Positions 6,758 through 10,791 of a DNA stretch of 10,791 nt are shown piece after piece (the first letter of the stretch is position 1; every line of letters begins with the position of its first letter). This DNA is from Chloroflexota bacterium (GTDB lineage: Bacteria > Chloroflexota > Anaerolineae > UBA7937 > JACPPX01), in the NCBI GenBank assembly GCA_016190785.1, contig JACPPX010000070.1, positions 1 to 10,791 on the forward strand. The letters are read 5' to 3'. The position numbers were made by a program, and so were the translations under genes. The notes under the pieces were generated by a model. That model had not been told where the DNA came from, ran no database searches, and was given only the letters and a program-made list of their open reading frames with translations.

Positions 6758-9748
6758 TTGAGCCATCGAGGAGCAGAAAATACCAGTTTATCTCGAGCAC
6801 TGCTCGGGGTTGCTTTCTATATCGCCATTTTGCTCATCTTTGGCGCTCTCGGCTGGGAGATTTTTGCCGAGCAGCAAGAAGCAAATGCCGGGATTAGTTA
6901 CGGTGAGCCGCTGGAAGACCCCTGGGCTTCGGTTTATCCCCTGGGGGTCAATGTCGCCTTGGAGCAGTATGACCTCGCTACTCTACGCACTACCATCTAC
7001 CCCCTGATCAAACAAGGCGGTTTCCGCTGGATAAGACAGACTTTCACCTGGGCAGAGATTGAGCCCCAGCCCGGCCAGTTCAATTGGGAACCGTGGGATC
7101 TCATCGTGGACACCTATGCCCCATCTGGCGCCTCCCTCGTTGCTGTCCTCGACACTTCCCCGGCCTGGGCCCGGGATGAAGATTATCCCCAAGCCCCTCC
7201 TCGAGATTTCGAGGATTACTTCCGTTTTGTCCGTGTCTTTGCTGAGCGCTACGGGGAGAGGATCGATTTCTACGAGATATGGGATGAGCCGAATATTTAT
7301 CCCCATTGGGGTGAGCGGTTCGTTGATTCGAGGGGATATACGAATCTTTTGCGCGGTGCATACCAGGCCATCAAAGAGATTGATCCCCAGGCAGTCATCT
7401 TGAATGCCGGCTTGGCTCCCAACATAGAGGCCGGCGGAAAGAATATGAGCGACATCCAATTTTTGGAGGAAATGTACCGGGCGGGGGCCAGGGATTTCTT
7501 CGACATCTTGGCCATCCAGCCCTATGGTTTCTGGGGCGAGGCGGATGGCCCTGCTGATCTTGAAATCACCAATTTCTCCCGAACTCTGCTCTTGCGGGAT
7601 GTGATGCTCACTTATCGTGATGGCGAGAAACCGGTCTGGGCCGTGGAATTCGGGTGGAATTCTTTACCTGAAAATTGGGCGGGAGCACCATCCCCCTGGA
7701 GTAGTGACCGGGAGGAGGTGCAAGCCGCGCGTACTATTGCCGCCCTGGAGCGAGCAATGGATGAGTGGCCTTGGATGGGTGCGATGATTTTAATGCATCT
7801 TCAGCCTGATGCTCCGGCCGACGATCCGATGTGGGGGTTCGCGATCTTGAATGCCGATTTCTCCCTGCGGCTTATTTATCGTGAAGTAGCAGAGTGGGCT
7901 GAGGATTCGCCTCTTTTCCCTGGTAGTTATCAACTCGATGTTGTGCCGGGAACAGTAACCATAAAATTCAAAGGTACCCGGCTGGAACTCACTATTCATC
8001 CGCCATTCCATGCCGAGGTGAAAGTCGATGATAAATCATACCCGCCGATCTCTTTGTTGGAGGGCACCGGGGAGAGAAGGATCACCATAGTAACTGGGCT
8101 TCCCTATGCTGAGCACACTTTACAACTGACGCCTGAACATGGTGATGTCCAGGTGATAGGGATCGTAATCCGCCGCGATTTTGGTCTTACTCCAATCTAT
8201 CTCTCGCTAGGCTTGATTGCCGGGACGGGCCTAGTTATTACTTGGCGACTTAGCCGAGTTCTGCTCTCGCCCCCAGTTCTCAGTCTAGGGAAACGGCTTT
8301 CCCGACCCTTTGTTGATCTTCCTGACCTAGCTCAGGGGGCTCTCCTTGGGGTTGTTGTGATCGTGTATTACGATTCTCCCTGGCTGCCTATTTCTATTTT
8401 GGCATTAGCCATAGCCTTTTCCCTAATCTATCTCCGACCAGATTGGGGATTGTTTTATATCGTCCTTACTATCCCTTTCTATCTCTTGCCTAAAGAGATT
8501 TTGGGGAAACACTTTGCCTCGGTGGAGATCCTGACCCTGGTAACTTTCACCGCTTGGCTCCTGAGAGGTTGGGTTTCAACCTATCTTAAACAAGGCTTCC
8601 TAGTATCTCTCACATTGTCGGGTCTAGTTTCAAGACTCCGCGACCGTATTGTGGATGGGGTTCGAGCCCTTTCCGCTCCGGACTGGGCGGTGCTTTTCTT
8701 CTTGGGGGTGAGTGTTGTCTCCTTGTGGGTTTCCGAGAACCTGACGGTCAGCCTACGCGAATTCAGAGTAGTGATCCTCGAGCCAGTCATTTTCTATTGG
8801 CTCCTGACCCGAATGCCTCTCGATGAGACCAAAATCTCGCGCCTAGTCCAGGCGGTGCTCGTCTCTGCTGTCCTCCTCTCTTTGATCGGCCTCTTCCAAT
8901 ACTTTTTCACCGACCAGGTGATCACCGCCGAGGGGGTGCGGCGTATCCATGCGTTTTATGGCTCGCCCAATAATCTGGCTCTTTTCTTGGGCCGAGCATT
9001 GCCCCTGGCCCTGGCTTTCCTAATTTTTGGCGCCGAGAGCAAAAAACGCTGGTCATATTTGTTATCTGCCGTCGCGATAGGTTTAGCCTTGTTTTTAACC
9101 TATTCGCGAGGGGCTCTTTTTCTTGGAGTCCCGGCGTCCGTTTTATTCTTGGCGTGGTTCAAAGGGCGCCGTACCTTCGTAGTGGCTCTGGGGGTGATGT
9201 TTCTGGCGCTGCTCTTGCTCGTCCCCCTCACTGGCACAGAACGCTTTGCTTCGCTTTTGGATCTGGAGTCGGGCACGGGTTTTCTGAGGCTGCAACTATG
9301 GGAATCGACCCTGGATATGATCCGCGACCACCCCCTCTTCGGGGTAGGCTTGGACAACTTTCTCTACCAGTATCCGCGCTATATCAAGCCCGGCGCTTGG
9401 CCGGAGCCGGACCTCTCCCATCCCCATAACTTCTTGCTGCACTGGTGGGTCAGTTTAGGTATAGCGGGAGTAGTGACCTTCTTGTGGATGGTGATCGGCT
9501 TCTTCCGCAGTGGGTTCCGGCTTTTGCAAAGCCACGCACTTACCGAGAGCCAGTGGGTGATAGTCATCGGCTTGATGGCAAGTATGGTGGCGGGATTGGC
9601 TCACGGCTTGGTGGATCAGTCCTACTTTCTGGTGGACCTGGCATTTCTCTTCTTCCTGAGTTTGGGTATCGTGCGGGGCATGGCAAGCGACAAAGACCCT
9701 GGGCCCTGGATTTCAAATCCAGGGCCAGAGGAGCGACCTTACCATTGA
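6758..9748 (+). CDS. Fusion of PslG/GH39-like glycoside hydrolase and O-antigen ligase/polymerase
   Basis: A 996-residue membrane protein with two enzyme modules. Residues 14-33 are a transmembrane segment that should leave the next part outside the cytoplasm. Residues about 60-385 form a clan GH-A TIM barrel, GH39/PslG-like: FTWAEIEPQPGQFNWEPWD (96-114), the acid/base Glu177 in IWDEPN (174-179) and the nucleophile Glu297 in AVEFGW (295-300). Residues about 390-472 look like a beta-sandwich. From about 478 there are many membrane segments. The part from about 640 to 975 carries the O-antigen ligase (WaaL/Wzy-type) marks: TYSRG with Arg784, an RLQLWESTLDMIRDHPLFGVGLDNF segment (844-868) and SHPHN with His888/His890 in a long external loop. 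Ligases of this family transfer or polymerise lipid-linked glycans outside the membrane, while PslG trims exopolysaccharide during export. The open frame is continuous across the junction, with no sign of frameshift. Start TTG is supported by GGAG. Confidence 0.88.
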   Translation: MSHRGAENTSLSRALLGVAFYIAILLIFGALGWEIFAEQQEANAGISYGEPLEDPWASVYPLGVNVALEQYDLATLRTTIYPLIKQGGFRWIRQTFTWAEIEPQPGQFNWEPWDLIVDTYAPSGASLVAVLDTSPAWARDEDYPQAPPRDFEDYFRFVRVFAERYGERIDFYEIWDEPNIYPHWGERFVDSRGYTNLLRGAYQAIKEIDPQAVILNAGLAPNIEAGGKNMSDIQFLEEMYRAGARDFFDILAIQPYGFWGEADGPADLEITNFSRTLLLRDVMLTYRDGEKPVWAVEFGWNSLPENWAGAPSPWSSDREEVQAARTIAALERAMDEWPWMGAMILMHLQPDAPADDPMWGFAILNADFSLRLIYREVAEWAEDSPLFPGSYQLDVVPGTVTIKFKGTRLELTIHPPFHAEVKVDDKSYPPISLLEGTGERRITIVTGLPYAEHTLQLTPEHGDVQVIGIVIRRDFGLTPIYLSLGLIAGTGLVITWRLSRVLLSPPVLSLGKRLSRPFVDLPDLAQGALLGVVVIVYYDSPWLPISILALAIAFSLIYLRPDWGLFYIVLTIPFYLLPKEILGKHFASVEILTLVTFTAWLLRGWVSTYLKQGFLVSLTLSGLVSRLRDRIVDGVRALSAPDWAVLFFLGVSVVSLWVSENLTVSLREFRVVILEPVIFYWLLTRMPLDETKISRLVQAVLVSAVLLSLIGLFQYFFTDQVITAEGVRRIHAFYGSPNNLALFLGRALPLALAFLIFGAESKKRWSYLLSAVAIGLALFLTYSRGALFLGVPASVLFLAWFKGRRTFVVALGVMFLALLLLVPLTGTERFASLLDLESGTGFLRLQLWESTLDMIRDHPLFGVGLDNFLYQYPRYIKPGAWPEPDLSHPHNFLLHWWVSLGIAGVVTFLWMVIGFFRSGFRLLQSHALTESQWVIVIGLMASMVAGLAHGLVDQSYFLVDLAFLFFLSLGIVRGMASDKDPGPWISNPGPEERPYH
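9702..9726. repeat. 25-base near-perfect palindrome inside the 3' end of the fusion gene
   Basis: GGCCCTGGATTT (9702-9713) and AAATCCAGGGCC (9715-9726) are exact inverted copies around a single C. As RNA this can form an 11-base-pair hairpin with a 3-base loop. It encodes the PWISNPGP part of the tail and ends 20 bases before the stop codon. No T-run follows, so it is not a standard intrinsic terminator; an RNA-stabilising or protein-binding role is possible. Confidence 0.8.
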
Positions 9749-9773
9749 CGGGTGGGGGAGATTAGAATACAAT
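9745..9773 (+). promoter_or_regulatory. Strong sigma-70-type promoter of the tRNA cluster
   Basis: TTGACG (9745-9750, five of six), an exact 17-base spacer and TACAAT (9768-9773, five of six) make the best canonical promoter in the window. It overlaps the TGA stop of the preceding gene (9746-9748). Transcription would start near 9780, about 14 bases before the first tRNA. Confidence 0.75.
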
Positions 9774-9793
9774 CTTAAAATGGGGTGATGCGG

Positions 9794-9867
9794 GCCCCCG
9801 TAGCTCAATTGGAAAGAGCGACCGCCTTCTAAGTGGTAGGTTGCAGGTTCGATTCCTGCCGGGGGCG
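9794..9867 (+). tRNA. tRNA-Arg (anticodon TCT)
   Basis: A 74-base cloverleaf. The acceptor arms GCCCCCG (9794-9800) and CGGGGGC (9860-9866) pair fully. The D arm is GCTC/GAGC with GG in the loop, the anticodon arm is ACCGC/GTGGT with loop CTTCTAA and anticodon TCT at 9828-9830, and the T arm is GCAGG-TTCGATT-CCTGC. The discriminator is G. It reads AGA. CCA is not encoded, so it must be added after transcription. Confidence 0.96.
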
Positions 9868-9926
9868 TAGCCTGAAAGAGGGTGGGGGTTAAGAACCGAA
9901 GTCTACCGATAATCAGACTGGGTCTT

Positions 9927-10001
9927 GGTGAGCGTGGCCGAGGGGTTTAAGGCACCTGGTTGTGGCCCAGGAGATCGCGGGTTCGAATCCCGCCGCTCAC
10001 C
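9927..10001 (+). tRNA. tRNA-His (anticodon GTG)
   Basis: The acceptor arms GTGAGCG (9928-9934) and CGCTCAC (9994-10000) pair fully. The anticodon arm CCTGG/CCAGG encloses TTGTGGC with GTG at 9962-9964. The T arm is GCGGG-TTCGAAT-CCCGC. The genome encodes the extra G at position -1 (9927), opposite C73 (10001), the hallmark identity pair of bacterial tRNA-His. CCA is not encoded. A 59-base spacer separates it from the preceding tRNA-Arg. Confidence 0.96.
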
Positions 10002-10012
10002 CCTTTTTATGA

Positions 10013-10087
10013 GCGCCCGTAGCTCAGTTCGGATAGAGCGGCAGACTTCGAATCTGCGCGTCGGGGGTTCGAGTCCCTCCGGGCGCA
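10013..10087 (+). tRNA. tRNA-Arg (anticodon TCG)
   Basis: The acceptor arms GCGCCCG (10013-10019) and CGGGCGC (10080-10086) pair fully. The D arm is GCTC/GAGC, the anticodon arm GCAGA/TCTGC with loop CTTCGAA and anticodon TCG at 10048-10050, and the T arm GGGGG-TTCGAGT-CCCTC with one G-T pair. The discriminator is A. It reads CGA (and probably CGG by wobble). CCA is not encoded. It starts 11 bases after tRNA-His and is followed by five T (10088-10092). Confidence 0.96.
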
Positions 10088-10155
10088 TTTTTGATGATTT
10101 AACCCGGCAGATACCAATCCTGAACTGCTTGTGTATCGGATATTTGGGAGAAAAG

Positions 10156-10184
10156 TTGACATCACAGTAGGGGGGAAATACAGT
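10156..10184 (+). promoter_or_regulatory. Candidate upstream promoter of the DNRLRE gene
   Basis: A perfect TTGACA (10156-10161), an exact 17-base spacer and TACAGT (10179-10184, four of six). Start would be near 10191, giving a leader of about 115 bases that contains the CRP-type site at 10229-10244. Confidence 0.45.
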
Positions 10185-10228
10185 TATATCACTAGGCATC
10201 CGGGCGATTATTTTTTTGGCCAAACGAT

Positions 10229-10244
10229 TGTGAAAAACATCACA
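10229..10244. promoter_or_regulatory. CRP-family operator, exact TGTGA-N6-TCACA
   Basis: TGTGA (10229-10233), six bases AAAACA, and TCACA (10240-10244) match the CRP/CAP core consensus at all ten defined positions; the flanks extend it to TTGTGA...TCACAT. Its centre (10236.5) lies 27.5 bases before the first base of an extended -10 box. A CRP-like regulator acting on the downstream secreted protein is inferred from position. Confidence 0.6.
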
Positions 10245-10260
10245 TAGTTGACGATAGTGA

Positions 10261-10269
10261 TGATTTAAT
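10261..10269 (+). promoter_or_regulatory. Extended -10 box downstream of the CRP-type site
   Basis: TGA followed by TTTAAT (10264-10269, five of six) forms an extended -10. With a start at about 10276-10278, the operator centre falls near -40 to -41.5, the arrangement of class II CRP-activated promoters. The leader to the ATG would be about 30 bases. Confidence 0.45.
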
Positions 10270-10307
10270 TGTTCGATGAGCGAGAAAATATCTTGTCGGG
10301 ATTACGA

Positions 10308-10791
10308 ATGCAAAATAGGCACGAGAAGCCTAGAAGGATTTCGGGATCTGGGCAGGTTTGGGGCAAGATCCTAACCCTGATCCTGCTGTTTTTTGCCTTG
10401 CTTCAGCCCATTTCTTCCTCCGTTCTTGCCGCCTCAAGCACCATCTCCACCTCCCAAGATACCCACCTCCAGGAAGATACCCCAGATGACAATTATGGCT
10501 CGTTGGTCGATCTCAAGGTCCGCTCGAAATCTGGGGGCAACAACCGCCGCACTATAATAGAATTTGATCTCTCTTCAGTACCCGCGGGGGCTTTTATCGA
10601 GAGCGCTACCCTGCGGGTTTTTATGAATTCTGCCCCTGTGGCTTCCCGCACCTACGATGTACACCGAGTCACTGATTCATGGTCGGAGTCGGCTGCCACC
10701 TGGAACAATGCCGCCGCCGACTATGATGCCACGGTGATAGATTCCAAATCCACGAGCACCACCAACAATGTGTGGTTGGAGTGGGATGTCA
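10308..10791 (+). CDS. Secreted DNRLRE/CBM96-like protein, N-terminal part (cut by right edge)
   Basis: The frame is open from ATG 10308 to the right edge (161 codons). Residues 1-42 are a secretion signal: basic start (MQNRHEKPRR), hydrophobic core KILTLILLFFALL (20-32) and a probable signal peptidase I site around VLAA (39-42), with no lipobox cysteine. The mature part reads as a DNRLRE/CBM96-type beta-sandwich: QDTHLQEDTPDDNYGS (50-65), NNRRTIIEFDLSSVPAGAFIESATLRV (78-104), YDVHRVTDSWSESAATWNN (116-134). Known for the family: such modules occur in large secreted surface proteins and enzymes, and some bind polysaccharides. The frame also contains upstream TTG codons (10269, 10293), but ATG 10308 has GGG 7 bases before it and gives a normal signal peptide. 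The rest of the protein, and so its activity, lies outside the window. Confidence 0.85.
   Translation, partial: MQNRHEKPRRISGSGQVWGKILTLILLFFALLQPISSSVLAASSTISTSQDTHLQEDTPDDNYGSLVDLKVRSKSGGNNRRTIIEFDLSSVPAGAFIESATLRVFMNSAPVASRTYDVHRVTDSWSESAATWNNAAADYDATVIDSKSTSTTNNVWLEWDV

Noticed and set aside
9868..9926. AGTCT/AGACT hairpin in the spacer between tRNA-Arg(TCT) and tRNA-His
   Set aside because: The stem is only five base pairs with a 10-base loop, which is expected often by chance.
10088..10092. Terminator after the tRNA cluster
   Set aside because: There is a run of five T but no separate hairpin directly before it; the tRNA acceptor end alone is not enough. The same applies to the T-run after tRNA-His (10004-10008).
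9903..10223. Minus-strand ORF across the tRNA genes, with RRDSNPRSPGPQPGALN-like peptides
   Set aside because: This is antisense translation of tRNA genes, a well-known source of spurious database proteins. The plus-strand ORF at 9925-10170 is rejected for the same reason.
10088..10307. Integrated element or attachment site next to the tRNA cluster
   Set aside because: No copy of a tRNA 3' end, no integrase and no terminal repeats are visible within the window.

Overview
The window looks like bacterial chromosome from a member of the Chloroflexota, most likely an Anaerolineae-like lineage. The evidence is indirect. Two secreted lipoproteins carry Pro/Thr/Ser-rich linkers, one with a GFGKVW-type C-terminal domain and the other with a Cys-paired Ig-like domain, both styles I associate with that phylum. 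The tyrosyl-tRNA synthetase is of the KMSKS type. The tRNA genes do not encode CCA, and GC content is moderate (judged by eye). No gene points to a plasmid or phage, and I see no IS element, CRISPR array or attachment site.

Layout, left to right. The 5' part of tldD (metalloprotease subunit, minus strand) runs off the left edge and is divergent from mutS (mismatch repair ATPase, plus). Two plus-strand secreted lipoproteins of unknown function follow, separated by an intrinsic terminator. A strong hairpin lies between the second lipoprotein and convergent tyrS (minus). Divergent from tyrS is a large plus-strand membrane protein of 996 residues. It joins a PslG/GH39-like extracytoplasmic glycoside hydrolase to an O-antigen ligase/polymerase membrane domain. 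A near-consensus promoter overlapping that gene's stop codon drives three tRNA genes: Arg(TCT), His(GTG) and Arg(TCG). At the right edge begins a secreted DNRLRE/CBM96-like protein, cut by the window end. Upstream of it lies a perfect TGTGA-N6-TCACA CRP-type operator next to an extended -10 box.

How the genes work together. tldD, mutS, tyrS and the tRNAs are unrelated housekeeping genes, each apparently with its own promoter. The two lipoproteins, the hydrolase-ligase fusion and the DNRLRE protein all act at or outside the membrane. The fusion is the most notable item: it puts a glycan-cleaving and a glycan-polymerising or ligating activity on one polypeptide on the outer face of the membrane. 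Several promoters share a TGCTAnAAT extended -10 box, and several leaders are very short.
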